A stretch of 64,000 nucleotides of DNA from Pseudomonas sp. gcc21 (GCF_012844345.1 NZ_CP051625.1:2852001-2916000), one strand, 5' to 3'. Shown: positions 26,189 to 35,986, counted from the stretch's first letter. Notes: generated by a model not told the origin, from the sequence alone. Translations and numbers: made by a program.

Positions 26189-29100
26189 TCAATTTCCGTG
26201 CTGCATCGCTCGGGCGGGTGAAATACCAAAGAACACGCTGTAAAGCACCGGCAGGATCACCAGCGTCAGCACCGTGGCGAAGCCCAGGCCGAACATGATC
26301 ACCACGGCCATGCTCTGGAAAAACCCATCAGTCAGCAGCGGCGCCATGCCGAGGATGGTGGTCAGGGCGGCCATGGAGACCGGGCGAACCCGGCTGATGG
26401 CCGAGGTCACCAATGCATCATAGGCGTCCCGTCCGCTGTCCAGCTGCAGACGGATCTCATCCACCAGCACGATGCCGTTCTTCACCAGCATGCCGCTCAG
26501 ACTCAGGAAGCCCAGCAGCGCCATGAAACCGAAGGGGATGCCGGTCAACAGGAAGCCGATGGTCACGCCAATAACCGCAAGCGGTACGGTCAGCCAGATG
26601 ATGATGGCGCGCTTGAAGGAGTCGAACAGCAGGATGGTGATGAGAAACATCGCCAGATAGCCCAGCGGCAAACTCCCGAATACTGCGCGCTGGGCCTTTT
26701 TCGAGTTCTCGTACTCGCCACCCCATTCCAGACTGTAGCCCCGTGGCAGTTCGATGGCTTCGATCTCTGGCTTCACCCGCTCAAACAGCTGTGCTGCCGT
26801 CTCGCCACTGGTGATTGCAGGGTCGGCCTGCACCGTCAGGGTTCGCTTGCGATCGCGGCGCATGATCAACGGATCTTCCCATTCGGTCACAAACCCATTG
26901 ACCACCTGCTCGATCGGCACATAGGTGCCGCGACCATTACTCCAGATCAGCAGGTCCGCCAGGCCCGAGGCATCCAGCCGCTCTTCAGCCGGCGTGCGCG
27001 CAACGATGGGCAGCATCCGCGTGCCATCCCTGTACAGACCAACGCTCAAGCCGCTGAAATTCATCTTCAGCATGCTGTCCATATCGCGCTTGTCGACGCC
27101 CAGCTCGCGTGCCTGGGACTCGACAAACTGCGGTCGCACCAGCTTGGTCCGCTCGCGCCAGTCATGCATCACCGCATCGGAAACCGGGTCCTCACGCATG
27201 ATTGCGATCGCCTGGGCGCCGAGCTTGCGCAGCACAATCGGATCCGGGCCGGTGAAGCGCGCTTCGATCTTGCTGTCCGTTCCCGGCCCAAGCATCAACT
27301 GCTTGATCTTTGCCTGCACGCCTGGATGTTCGTCATGCAGATAGGCATCCAGCTGCCTGATCAGCGGCTGGATCTGGTCACGATTCTCGGTGCGCACCAG
27401 TAGCTGCGCGTAATTGGCGTGCCGCCGCTGGGGGAAGTAGGTGAGGATGAAACGCAGCGCGCCCTGGCCGATAGTGGTGCTGACCTGCTGCACACCCTCT
27501 TGCTCGAGCACGTAACGATCAATCTGCGCGACGACCTCCTCGGTATGCCGGATGTCGCTGCCCTTGGGAAACCACAGGTCAACGAAGAACATCGGCGTAT
27601 TGGACGGCGGGAAAAAGCTCTGACGGACCTGGGTGAAACCGATGACCGAGCCGACCATCAGAACTCCGAGTATCACCAGCGTGAGCGTGCGTTGACGCAA
27701 CGCCAGGGCAAGCATGGCGCGGTACGCAGTAAAGATGATGCCGCGGTAGGGGTCCGTGATTTCAGGCTGGTCCGCGCCGGGCGCGGCGTCCCTGAACAGC
27801 AGGCTGGCAAAAAACGGGGTGAGGGTGATCGCGGTGACCCAGCTGAGAAACAGCGAAATCAGCAGCACCTGGAACAGCGAGATGGTGTATTCGCCTGTGG
27901 CGTGATCAGACAGGCCGATCGGTGCAAAGGCAATGATCGCGATGACCGTGGCGCCGAGCAGCGGCATCATCGTCTGGCTGACGATATTGCGTGCGGCCTG
28001 CATCGTCGTCTCGCCGCGTTGACGACCGACCAGAATGCCCTCGACCACAACGATGGCATTGTCCACCAGCATCCCCAGCGCAATCACCAGCGCGCCAAGG
28101 GAAATGCGCTGCAGCTCAATGCCCAACATCTTCATGAAAATAAAGGTGCCCAGCACGGTAAGCGCCAGCACCAGGCCGATCAGCAGACCGCTGCGCAGCC
28201 CCATGAAGACCAGCAACACACCGATCACGATGGCGACCGAGGCGAGAAAGTTGAATACGAACCCGCGCACCGAGCTTTGTACTTCATCGGCCTGATTGTA
28301 GAAGACGGCGATATCCATTCCGGCCGGGCGGTCCTGATCCAGCTCTACCAGACGCTGTGCGACCGCCTCGCCCACATCCACCACGTTGACATGGTCGGCA
28401 AAGGAGACGCCCAGACCCAGTGCCGGCTGACCACCGGAGCGATACAGGTTGCCCGGCCGCTCGGTGAAGCCGCGGCGCACATCGGCAATATCACCCAGAT
28501 AGATACGCTGTGCGCTACCGGGCTCGCTGATGATGAGCTGCTCAAGCTCGCGGACGCTCTGGAATTCACCGGTGGGATGCAGGCGGATTGATTCGCTGCC
28601 GACCAGCATATGGCCGGCATCCGACACGACGTTCTGATTGCTCAGTACCTGCTGCAATCGCTGCGGCGCGATCCCCAGGCTGGCGAGCCGGGCGCGGGAA
28701 ATCTCCAGATGGATTTCCTCCTGCGGGGCCCCGGCGATGGACACCTTGGCCACGCCGGGAACCAGAACCAGCTCACGGCGCAGATATTCGGCGAAATCGC
28801 GCAATTCGGTGAAGTTGTAGCCGGCGCCACTGAGCATCATGAAGGTGCCGAAGACGTCGCCAAAGTCATCATTGATCTGCGGATCGCCGACGCCGGCCGG
28901 TAGAGTGGGCCGCACATCATTTACGTGCCGCCGCATCTCGTCCCAGATCTGCGCAAGCTCCTCGGCGCCATACTGGCTTTGAATCTCGATGGTGATCTGC
29001 GACAGCCCGGCGCTGCTGATGGAGGTGATTTCCTCGATGTAGGGCAGTTGCTGGATGGCATTTTCCAGCGGGTAGGTGACTTCCTCTTCGACCTGTAGCG

Positions 29101-29266
29101 GCGAAGCACCCGGATAGGGCGTCACCACCATGGCCATTTTCAATGTAAAGGCGGGGTCTTCAAGCCGGCCCAGCCCGAGAAAGGCGATCAAGCCGCCGAT
29201 ACCGAGGATCATCGCAATCAGCCAACTGCTGACCCGGCGCTTGATGAAATAACCGGCAACGTCCAT
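26189..29266 (-). CDS. RND-family efflux pump inner-membrane transporter
   Basis: A 1025-residue AcrB-like permease of normal family length. The N-terminal helix is followed by DPAFTLKMAMVVTPYPGASP, the usual start of the porter domain. LGMLVDNAIVVVEGI is the conserved helix-4 motif with the proton-relay aspartate region. The second half repeats the layout, with LSGMLVKNGIVLVDEI and RVRPVSMAALTTILGMAPLL. It trimerises in the inner membrane and exports drugs or hydrophobic compounds using the proton gradient. The ATG at 29266 immediately follows the stop of the adaptor gene, so both are one operon; no outer-membrane channel gene is adjacent. The substrate is unknown. Confidence 0.9.
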   Translation of the reverse strand: MDVAGYFIKRRVSSWLIAMILGIGGLIAFLGLGRLEDPAFTLKMAMVVTPYPGASPLQVEEEVTYPLENAIQQLPYIEEITSISSAGLSQITIEIQSQYGAEELAQIWDEMRRHVNDVRPTLPAGVGDPQINDDFGDVFGTFMMLSGAGYNFTELRDFAEYLRRELVLVPGVAKVSIAGAPQEEIHLEISRARLASLGIAPQRLQQVLSNQNVVSDAGHMLVGSESIRLHPTGEFQSVRELEQLIISEPGSAQRIYLGDIADVRRGFTERPGNLYRSGGQPALGLGVSFADHVNVVDVGEAVAQRLVELDQDRPAGMDIAVFYNQADEVQSSVRGFVFNFLASVAIVIGVLLVFMGLRSGLLIGLVLALTVLGTFIFMKMLGIELQRISLGALVIALGMLVDNAIVVVEGILVGRQRGETTMQAARNIVSQTMMPLLGATVIAIIAFAPIGLSDHATGEYTISLFQVLLISLFLSWVTAITLTPFFASLLFRDAAPGADQPEITDPYRGIIFTAYRAMLALALRQRTLTLVILGVLMVGSVIGFTQVRQSFFPPSNTPMFFVDLWFPKGSDIRHTEEVVAQIDRYVLEQEGVQQVSTTIGQGALRFILTYFPQRRHANYAQLLVRTENRDQIQPLIRQLDAYLHDEHPGVQAKIKQLMLGPGTDSKIEARFTGPDPIVLRKLGAQAIAIMREDPVSDAVMHDWRERTKLVRPQFVESQARELGVDKRDMDSMLKMNFSGLSVGLYRDGTRMLPIVARTPAEERLDASGLADLLIWSNGRGTYVPIEQVVNGFVTEWEDPLIMRRDRKRTLTVQADPAITSGETAAQLFERVKPEIEAIELPRGYSLEWGGEYENSKKAQRAVFGSLPLGYLAMFLITILLFDSFKRAIIIWLTVPLAVIGVTIGFLLTGIPFGFMALLGFLSLSGMLVKNGIVLVDEIRLQLDSGRDAYDALVTSAISRVRPVSMAALTTILGMAPLLTDGFFQSMAVVIMFGLGFATVLTLVILPVLYSVFFGISPARAMQHGN

Positions 29267-30379
29267 TTACAGTCCCCGCTCGCGTTCCCAGGCCCGCACC
29301 CTGCGACCCTCCGACAGCTCCGCGCTGCCAACGGCGACAATCTGCTCGCCCGGTTTCAGCCCTTCCAGAATCTCAATGCCGTTGCGGGTAAGTTCACCCA
29401 CCGTTACATCGCGGGCACTGACCTGAAGGCCCTCATCCGCCTCGCTGACAATCCAGACCCGGCGCTGGTCGGCATCACCCGTATCCGGGCTGAACACGGC
29501 TTCCACCGGTACGGTTACCGCCACAGGCGCGCTGTGGCGCAGTTTGGCAAAATCGATGATCACCTTGGCGCTCATGCCTGGCAGCAGAACCAGCCCTTCC
29601 GGCGGTTGCACACTCAGGGTCACCTGATAGGTCAGCGTTTTGGGGTCCGGCTGGCTGGCGTGCTCCTTGTAGCGAGCATCGAGATCAAGATCCGGCAGGT
29701 TCTCCATGCGCACACGAGGATGGTATTCAATAATGTCCATATCGCGGCGCAGCGACGACAACAGGTTCTCCGGCACCTGGAACACCACATCCATGCTGCC
29801 ACCGGCATACAGTGTGATGATCGGCTGATTGGCCTGAACAACCTGATAGCGTTCGACATGGGTACGGGCTACCAGCCCATCGAAGGGCGCGCTCAAACGG
29901 GTGTAGGCCAGCTGCTGACGGGACAACTCGAGGGCTGCTTCCGCCTGATTGAACTGCGCCTGACGCTCGTCGACCTCCGCCTGGGACACCATTTTGCGGT
30001 CCACCAGCTGCTTCATCCGCTCCAGTTGCGAGCGGGTCAGATCATAGGACGACTGCGCATCGTTGAGTCGCAGGCGGTAGTCGGTATCGTCCAGCTCCGC
30101 CACCAGCTCGCCCCGAGCTATCCGCTGGCCCTCACGCACGGCCAGATTCTGCAGCTGGCCGCCGATGCGAAAGGACAGCTCGGCTTCTTCAGGGGATTTG
30201 AGCCGGGCCGGAAACTCCCGGATCTGGTTACTGGCAGGATCGCCCACAGTGAAAATCTTGACCGGGCGAGGAGCTTGCTCCGGCTCGGCGGCCTGCTCGG
30301 AGCAGGCAGAGGCGAGGGCAACAATCAGCGATACTGACAGGGCGCGAACCCAGCGGTTTAAGCACGACATGAGGTCCAT
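29267..30379 (-). CDS. RND efflux periplasmic adaptor lipoprotein
   Basis: A 370-residue membrane-fusion protein. The signal MDLMSCLNRWVRALSVSLIV ends in a lipobox (LASAC, Cys about 27), so it is anchored by lipid to the inner membrane. A barrel-sandwich (lipoyl) half is at FRIGGQLQNLAVREGQRIARG, an alpha-hairpin runs over about 100-160 (DAQSSYDLTRSQLERMKQL ...), and the second lipoyl half is LSAPFDGLVARTHVE. A beta-barrel domain and a C-terminal membrane-proximal domain follow. The ATG at 30379 is preferred; 30370 is also possible, and starts further upstream add non-signal residues. It pairs with the RND gene directly downstream. Confidence 0.87.
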   Translation of the reverse strand: MDLMSCLNRWVRALSVSLIVALASACSEQAAEPEQAPRPVKIFTVGDPASNQIREFPARLKSPEEAELSFRIGGQLQNLAVREGQRIARGELVAELDDTDYRLRLNDAQSSYDLTRSQLERMKQLVDRKMVSQAEVDERQAQFNQAEAALELSRQQLAYTRLSAPFDGLVARTHVERYQVVQANQPIITLYAGGSMDVVFQVPENLLSSLRRDMDIIEYHPRVRMENLPDLDLDARYKEHASQPDPKTLTYQVTLSVQPPEGLVLLPGMSAKVIIDFAKLRHSAPVAVTVPVEAVFSPDTGDADQRRVWIVSEADEGLQVSARDVTVGELTRNGIEILEGLKPGEQIVAVGSAELSEGRRVRAWERERGL

Positions 30380-30548
30380 CTTCTTTGGCGTTGAACGTGG
30401 GGCGATTATAGGGCACAGCAGGCGTAATTCAGCAAACATAACGGCAACTGGCGGAAAACTCCGCGTGGCGTGGTGGGCGCTTCGCTTGCCGGCCCGGGTT
30501 TCGGCGGTTAGCCTTTCGCCTCTTCAAATATCAGGAGCATCCGCTGTC

Positions 30549-31223
30549 ATGCAGGTTCGAGTATGGGATCTTCCGTTACGCGTGTTTCACTGGCTGCTGG
30601 TTGTGGCTGTCACCGGTGCGCTGGTCACCATCTACCTGGGCGGCACCTGGATGGTCTGGCACGAGCGCTTCGGTTTGGCTGTGCTGGGTTTGCTGGTGTT
30701 TCGGGTGTTGTGGGGGCTGGTCGGCTCGACGCACGCGCGCTTCAGTGATTTTTTCCCCACGCCGGGTGCGCTGTTTGCACAACTGCGCGGGCGCTGGCAG
30801 GGCGCTGGGCACACACCCGTTGGCGGTCTGTCGGTGTTCGTAATGCTCTGCCTGTTCGGCTTTCAGGCGTTGTCAGGTCTGGTGGCCACAGACGATATCG
30901 CCTTCTCCGGCCCTCTGCGCGGCCTGGTATCCTCCAGTTTCGGCAATACCCTGACCAGCTGGCATCGCTGGACCGAGGAGCTGATCTACGTGGTGATCGG
31001 GCTGCACATTCTGGCAATCGTTATCTATCAGCTACGCGGCAAGAAGCTGGTCGGCGCGATGCTGCACGGCAAGAAGAAGGTGAACGAACCCGTCTCCGAC
31101 ACCCGTCATGGCAGCTGGATTGCGCTGGTGATCGTACTGATACTGGCGGGACTGGCAGTGTGGGCGGCGTCGGGCGCCTGGATACCAGCACCAGCGCCGG
31201 CGCCTGCCACGCCGGCCTGGTAA
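30549..31223 (+). CDS. Di-heme cytochrome b561-type membrane protein
   Basis: A 224-residue protein with four to five membrane helices. WDLPLRVFHWLLVV near the N-terminus and WHERFGLAVLGLLVFRVLWG give histidines on helices 1 and 2. WHRWTEELIYVVIGLHILAIV gives further histidines on the later helices, as in bacterial cytochrome b561 / Ni-Fe-hydrogenase cytochrome b proteins that pass electrons from quinol to a periplasmic acceptor. The C-terminus is an Ala/Pro-rich tail (APAPAPATPAW). The ATG at 30549 has AGGAG 11 bases upstream. It is convergent with a cytochrome c' gene, a natural electron partner. Confidence 0.87.
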   Translation: MQVRVWDLPLRVFHWLLVVAVTGALVTIYLGGTWMVWHERFGLAVLGLLVFRVLWGLVGSTHARFSDFFPTPGALFAQLRGRWQGAGHTPVGGLSVFVMLCLFGFQALSGLVATDDIAFSGPLRGLVSSSFGNTLTSWHRWTEELIYVVIGLHILAIVIYQLRGKKLVGAMLHGKKKVNEPVSDTRHGSWIALVIVLILAGLAVWAASGAWIPAPAPAPATPAW

Positions 31224-31240
31224 TTATTCCTATAGTCATT

Positions 31241-31393
31241 GAACCTTTGAAAAACGTAACGAGCGAAGGTCAGGCAAGGCGAAATCGAGCGAAAAGCGGA
31301 CCGGGCTGGCGTACCAGTTTACGTATTGTAAATGAGCATTTTTCGCGAGATTTCAACGCAGCATGGCCGAGCGCAGTAGTTTTGCAGAGGTTC
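31241..31393. mobile_element. 153-bp MITE-like imperfect palindrome between cytochrome genes
   Basis: The ends GAACCTTTGAAAAAC (31241-31255) and GTTTTGCAGAGGTTC (31379-31393) are inverted repeats with three differences or fewer per 15. Inverted similarity continues inward for about 45 bases, so the whole element could fold into one long hairpin. The internal blocks GAGCGAAGGTCAG and GGCCGAGCGCAG are shared with the element at 2084-2154. No coding capacity. The right end touches the stop of the cytochrome c' gene. No clear target duplication. Confidence 0.65.
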
Positions 31394-31394
31394 C

Positions 31395-31862
31395 CTACTT
31401 CTGGCGGTACTTATCGTGGCAGGCCTTGCAGGTCTGTCCGACTTCACCGAAGGCGGTGCGGACCTTGCTCTGATCGCCTTCGCTGGCCGCAGCAACCAGA
31501 TTGTCGGCAGCTTTGGTCAGGTCGCCAGACAGCTTGATCACGTCAGGCGTGTTGTCGAACATTTCCGGCTTCACGCGAGTCACCTGGTCGCCCACATTCT
31601 GTTCAGTACCCGGACCAAACAGCGCACCCATGCCCGACTTGGAAATAGCGGAAATAGCATTGGCCGCAGCCAGTACCTGATCAGGGTTGTAGGCGACGCT
31701 TTCGTCAATCACCTGCTCCTTGATCTTGCCCATGTTCCAGCCCATGAAGCTGTAGCCAGCCTTGCGGAACTTGATCTGGTCTTCCGGCGAAACCTGTGCC
31801 TGCGCCGTCAGGCTGGCTGCGAACAGGGAGGCGCATAGCGCGCCAGCAATTGCGATTTTCAT
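31395..31862 (-). CDS. Cytochrome c' (class II cytochrome c)
   Basis: A 155-residue periplasmic heme protein. The signal peptide MKIAIAGALCASLFAASLTA ends near AQA. The mature part is a four-helix bundle beginning SPEDQIKFRKAGYSFMGWNMG and ending with the heme-attachment motif CKACH at about 145-149, near the C-terminus, as in all class II cytochromes c. Cytochromes c' have a five-coordinate heme that binds NO and CO and may protect against nitric oxide. It is convergent with the cytochrome b561 gene. Confidence 0.92.
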   Translation of the reverse strand: MKIAIAGALCASLFAASLTAQAQVSPEDQIKFRKAGYSFMGWNMGKIKEQVIDESVAYNPDQVLAAANAISAISKSGMGALFGPGTEQNVGDQVTRVKPEMFDNTPDVIKLSGDLTKAADNLVAAASEGDQSKVRTAFGEVGQTCKACHDKYRQK

Positions 31863-31992
31863 CGTTACTCCTTATCAGGGCTTTTCATTCGGTGCCCGGG
31901 GCGGGCGCCGGTTCGACACGGATGAGCCGAACCGCAACGGATTATAACGACACTCGATGAAAAGTCCGCGGTAGCGCAGTGGCAGCATTTTA

Positions 31993-33750
31993 TTAATCTT
32001 CGTTGCTGGTTTCCTTCGCGGCGCGGGACACGCGGTTCAATGCACCCAGCGTATTGAAGGCGATATCGGTACTCGGGAATATTTCACCCACCTGCTCGCT
32101 CACCCAGGCGGTCTTGGTCAGCTGATCCATCACCGGCCCCTTCACCTCGGCCAGATGCACTGTGATGTCCCGCTCGGCCAGTCCTTCTGTCAGCTCGCTG
32201 AGCATATCGAGGCCGGTGCCGTCGATGTGATTCACCGCCGACATGATCAGCAGCAGATGGCGGGTATCGGGATATTCCGCCAGCGCCTGCAATACACCCT
32301 GCTCGATGGCCTTGCTGTTGGCGAAGAAAATGCTTTCATCGACCCGCAGCGCCAGCAGGTGCGGCTCGATTTCCACCAGATGGCGACGGGTACTACGGAA
32401 ATACTGGGTACCCGGCACGCGGCCGACAACCGCTACGTGGGGCCGACTGCCGCGCCAGAGCTGAGAGGCAATCGACAGGCTCACGCCCAGCACGATCCCG
32501 CCTTCGATCCCTATGAATATCACCCCCAGAGCGGTGCTCAGCAGCGTCAGGCCCTCCGCCCGGTCATAGCACCAGGCGCGCCTGAGCCCGGCGATATCAA
32601 TCAGCGGCGTCACCGCGACCAGGATAATCACCGCCAGCACCACCAGCGGCAAACTGGCAAACAGCGGCGCGATGGTCAGCAGGATCAACGCGATCACGCT
32701 GGCTGCGATCACGCCCGCAAGCGGTGTGTTGGCACCGCCTTCGACGTTCACGATTGAGCGGGAAAACCCGCCACACACTGCGAAGCCACCGGACAGACCG
32801 GCGCTCAGATTGGCAGCGCCGAGACCCAGCAACTCCCGATCAGCATCAATACGCTGGCGTTTGCGCCGGGCCAGCGACTGTGCCAGAGACACGCTTTCAA
32901 CAAAACTGACCAGGCTGATCAGCGCAGCGGGGAGAAACAATGAACGCAGGCTGGCAAAGTCCGGCGTAGTCCATTGCAGACTCGGCAGGCCGGCTGGCAG
33001 CTCGCCCACCACCGGCACACCACGCCCCGCCAGATCAAAACCGAGCGTGACGGCCATGCCCAGCACTACCACCCCTATCGGTGCGAGACGGGAGGCCAGC
33101 CGGGCGAACTCCGCTTTCAAGCCGAGCTGCTCCAGATGCCCGGCCAGTCGGCTCCGTGCGTAAATCAACCACAGCAGCCCGACCAGGCCCATGCCCAATA
33201 CCAGCGAATTGATCGGCGTCCAGCTGTCGAGCACCGCCCTGGGGCTTGCGGGCATGCCATCCAGGCCGAACAGATGCGGCAGCTGGCTGAGGATGATCAA
33301 GATGGAGGCGCCGCTGATAAACCCGCTGATCACCGGATGACTGAGGAAGTTGGCAAGAAAGCCCATGCGTAGCAGGCCGAGCACAAACAGCATGACCCCG
33401 GACAACAGCGCCAGCCAGATCGCCATCTGCAGATACTGTTCGGTGCCCGCCGTAGCCACCGGTGCGAGCAGCGTAGCCGTCATCAGACCGGTGACGGCCA
33501 CGGGCCCAACCGACAAATTCATGCTGCTGCCCAACAGCGCATAGGCAATCAGCGGCAGGATGCTGGCGTACAGACCAATTTCCACCGGCAAACCGGCGAG
33601 CATCGCATAGGCCATGCTCTGCGGAATGATCATGATGCTGACGATGATCCCGGCGGTAATATCGCCACTCAGCCAGGCCCGACGGTAATTGCGCAGCCAC
33701 GCAAGATATCCATCGCCGCCCGGTGGCTGCAGCCTGGGGTTGGTCAGCAT
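31993..33750 (-). CDS. SulP-family anion transporter with STAS domain
   Basis: A 585-residue SLC26/SulP protein. The membrane domain spans about 25-420, with the family signature IIPQSMAYAMLAGLPVEIGLY and the later NLSAGLSGGFAVCGGFSRS region. The cytoplasmic STAS domain (about 440-560) contains FANSKAIEQGVLQAL and LLIMSAVNHIDGTGLDML. Such proteins carry sulfate, bicarbonate or dicarboxylates; the substrate here is not resolved. Downstream genes on the same strand are not close. It lies after the LysR gene in the same direction, with a 93-base gap. Confidence 0.9.
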   Translation of the reverse strand: MLTNPRLQPPGGDGYLAWLRNYRRAWLSGDITAGIIVSIMIIPQSMAYAMLAGLPVEIGLYASILPLIAYALLGSSMNLSVGPVAVTGLMTATLLAPVATAGTEQYLQMAIWLALLSGVMLFVLGLLRMGFLANFLSHPVISGFISGASILIILSQLPHLFGLDGMPASPRAVLDSWTPINSLVLGMGLVGLLWLIYARSRLAGHLEQLGLKAEFARLASRLAPIGVVVLGMAVTLGFDLAGRGVPVVGELPAGLPSLQWTTPDFASLRSLFLPAALISLVSFVESVSLAQSLARRKRQRIDADRELLGLGAANLSAGLSGGFAVCGGFSRSIVNVEGGANTPLAGVIAASVIALILLTIAPLFASLPLVVLAVIILVAVTPLIDIAGLRRAWCYDRAEGLTLLSTALGVIFIGIEGGIVLGVSLSIASQLWRGSRPHVAVVGRVPGTQYFRSTRRHLVEIEPHLLALRVDESIFFANSKAIEQGVLQALAEYPDTRHLLLIMSAVNHIDGTGLDMLSELTEGLAERDITVHLAEVKGPVMDQLTKTAWVSEQVGEIFPSTDIAFNTLGALNRVSRAAKETSNED

Positions 33751-33843
33751 AAGCTGCTCATGTGCATAATCACTCCGTCGTTACTACGCTGGGGCTCTTC
33801 GGTACGGGATCTCCGCGCTGCCGGTTGCGCGTAGACTCCACGC

Positions 33844-34749
33844 TCAAAGGCCGCTGTCAGCGTCGAACCGCATCCGTTTAAGTCGGTCGACGAACCATTT
33901 GAGTCCTTTTCCTGGATTGCTACGGTGCCAGGCCACCGATATTTCGACCGGAGGCCGTGGCGCATCCAACGTCAGGAGTTTGAGCGTCCCCTCTGCTAAT
34001 TCTTTTGCAATTCGGTGCCTGGGAAGATACCCGACCCCCAAGCCTTTGCACTGCACCTCGATTTTACGCTCGATGGTAGGCACGATAATTCGGCTGCGTC
34101 CATCCAACAGGCCGGACGAGCGGACTGGCAGATGCCTCGAACTGTCCGCCACTATGACCGTGGGATAATCCTGAATCGCCTTCTCCGGCAGGGGCATCGG
34201 CAATTCTGCCAACGGATGATCCGCTGCAACTGCAAATTCAAACAGTACCTTTCCCAATGGGTGAAGGCCAAATCCTTGGGCGGGTGGAGCGCCTTCCGCG
34301 CCGATCACCAAATCACAGCGATCATCGTTCAGTGCATCCCAGCTGCCGCCGAGCACCTCTTCGCTCAGGCGTATCTCTGTCCTGGGCTGGACGCGCTGGA
34401 ATGCTTCGATCAGATCATAGACAGGATCGCAGCTCAGTACGCTGTCGACGCAGATGCGAAGTTCGACTTCCCAGCCATCAGCCGCTTGCCTCGCCAAGGC
34501 GGTCAGCTCTTCGGTTGCCTTCAGGATCTGTCGGCCTTGTTCCAATACCAAGCGCCCGGTTGGCGTCAGTTCCGCTTTGCGCCGACTGCGGTCAAACAGC
34601 GCGACACCAAGCTCCTCTTCGAGCTTGTTAATCGTGTAGGACACGGCCGAAGGGACGCGGTGCAACTCGTCCGCTGCAGCTGCAAAGCTCTGACGGCGAT
34701 CCACCGCGTCCAATGTTCTCAAGGCATCCAGTGTTATGGGTGAAATCAT
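33844..34749 (-). CDS. LysR-family regulator, divergent to the quinone-defence cluster
   Basis: A 301-residue LTTR. The winged HTH is at residues 5-63 (LRTLDAVDRRQSFAAAADEL, then RVPSAVSYTINKLEEELGV) and the effector-binding domain at 90-300. It is divergent from the glutathionyl-hydroquinone reductase gene across 259 bases, the usual place for an LTTR that controls the neighbouring genes, so it probably activates the GS-HQR/pirin/WrbA/DoxX set in response to a quinone or other electrophile. No unambiguous T-N11-A operator was picked out. Assignment to family is firm; the target is inferred. Confidence 0.9.
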   Translation of the reverse strand: MISPITLDALRTLDAVDRRQSFAAAADELHRVPSAVSYTINKLEEELGVALFDRSRRKAELTPTGRLVLEQGRQILKATEELTALARQAADGWEVELRICVDSVLSCDPVYDLIEAFQRVQPRTEIRLSEEVLGGSWDALNDDRCDLVIGAEGAPPAQGFGLHPLGKVLFEFAVAADHPLAELPMPLPEKAIQDYPTVIVADSSRHLPVRSSGLLDGRSRIIVPTIERKIEVQCKGLGVGYLPRHRIAKELAEGTLKLLTLDAPRPPVEISVAWHRSNPGKGLKWFVDRLKRMRFDADSGL

Positions 34750-35008
34750 TGTTCAGATTCTCTGATGCTATTAGTCAAAACGTTCCGCTATTTTCTGCAA
34801 GGCCCTCCCAATATAGTAGATCCATCGATCAACGAAACTGATTAATTCAAATGGATTTACCGTGGATAGCACGCTGGCTACCCCGCGCGATGACGTGAGT
34901 CGTGCCCTCGCTTCGCTATAGCCCACCCGTCCACACCAATCATCCGTCGCCGGGAAGACGTATCTACCCGGCCCCGAAAACCACATCGACAAACAGGAGC
35001 ACCTGAAA

Positions 35009-35986
35009 ATGGGCTTACTCGTTGAAGGCCAGTGGGTTGACCGCTGGTATGACACTGAATCGACCAATGGGCGCTTTGCCCGCAGCGAAGCGCAGTTCCG
35101 CAACTGGGTTACGCCGGACGGCAGCCCTGGTCCCGCTGGGGACGGAGGCTTTCAGGCCGAAGCCGGACGCTACCATCTATATGTTTCCCTGGCGTGCCCC
35201 TGGGCACACCGGACGCTGATCTTCCGCAAGTTGAAAGGACTGGAGTCCATGATCTCGGTCTCGGTGGTCAACCCTTTGATGGGCGAGCACGGCTGGACCT
35301 TTGATCCTGATGAGGGCGTGATCGCTGATCCTGTTCAGCAAGCGCGTTTCATGCATCAGGTCTACACAGCCGCGGAACCCGAGTACAGCGGGCGCGTAAC
35401 GGTACCGGTGCTCTGGGATAAGCAGCAGAACCGGCCGGTCAGTAACGAGTCTGCCGAGATCATCCGCATGTTCAATTTCGCTTTTGACGACGTTGGAGCT
35501 ATAGCTGGTGACTACTATCCAGAAGCACTCCGCACCGAGATCGATAGCCTGAATGCGTGGGTTTACGACCGGGTTAACAATGGCGTCTACAAAGCGGGCT
35601 TCGCGACCACTCAGGATGCCTATGAACAAGCAGTGTTTCCCTTGTTTGAGGCGCTGGATGAGCTCGACCAGCGTCTGTCGCAGCAGCGTTACCTTGCAGG
35701 GGCGCAGATTACGGAAGCGGACTGGCGCCTGTTTACCACACTGGTCCGCTTTGATGCGGTCTACCACGGGCACTTCAAGTGCAATCTGAGGCGCATAGAT
35801 GACTATCCACATCTCGCCGGCTACGTCCGCGAGCTCTTTCAATGGCCGGGCGTGGCGGAGACCGTCAATCTCAAGCACATCAAGGAACACTACTACCGTA
35901 GCCACGGCACCATCAATCCGACCGGCGTCGTGCCAGCGGGCCCCGTGCTGAATCTGGATGAGCCGCACGAGCGTGACCGCTTCTAA
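35009..35986 (+). CDS. yqjG: Glutathionyl-hydroquinone reductase (YqjG/ECM4 family)
   Basis: A 325-residue Xi-class glutathione transferase. LYVSLACPWAHRT holds the catalytic Cys63 in the family's C-P-W-A motif. SNESAEIIRMFN is the glutathione gamma-Glu site, and FTTLVRFDAVYHGHFKCNL is the conserved Tyr-rich C-terminal region. These enzymes reduce glutathionyl-hydroquinones, rescuing quinones trapped by glutathione. CAGGAGCACC-type ribosome sequence precedes the ATG. It is followed after 28 bases by the pirin gene, and by WrbA and DoxX. Confidence 0.92.
   Translation: MGLLVEGQWVDRWYDTESTNGRFARSEAQFRNWVTPDGSPGPAGDGGFQAEAGRYHLYVSLACPWAHRTLIFRKLKGLESMISVSVVNPLMGEHGWTFDPDEGVIADPVQQARFMHQVYTAAEPEYSGRVTVPVLWDKQQNRPVSNESAEIIRMFNFAFDDVGAIAGDYYPEALRTEIDSLNAWVYDRVNNGVYKAGFATTQDAYEQAVFPLFEALDELDQRLSQQRYLAGAQITEADWRLFTTLVRFDAVYHGHFKCNLRRIDDYPHLAGYVRELFQWPGVAETVNLKHIKEHYYRSHGTINPTGVVPAGPVLNLDEPHERDRF

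Noticed and set aside
27419..28591. 390-codon open frame on the plus strand
   Set aside because: Antisense to the RND transporter and rich in His/Gln/Asp, typical of a reverse-strand shadow.
34750..35008. LysR operator (T-N11-A) between the regulator and the GS-HQR gene
   Set aside because: Several loose AT-rich matches exist, but none has convincing dyad symmetry, so no site was assigned.
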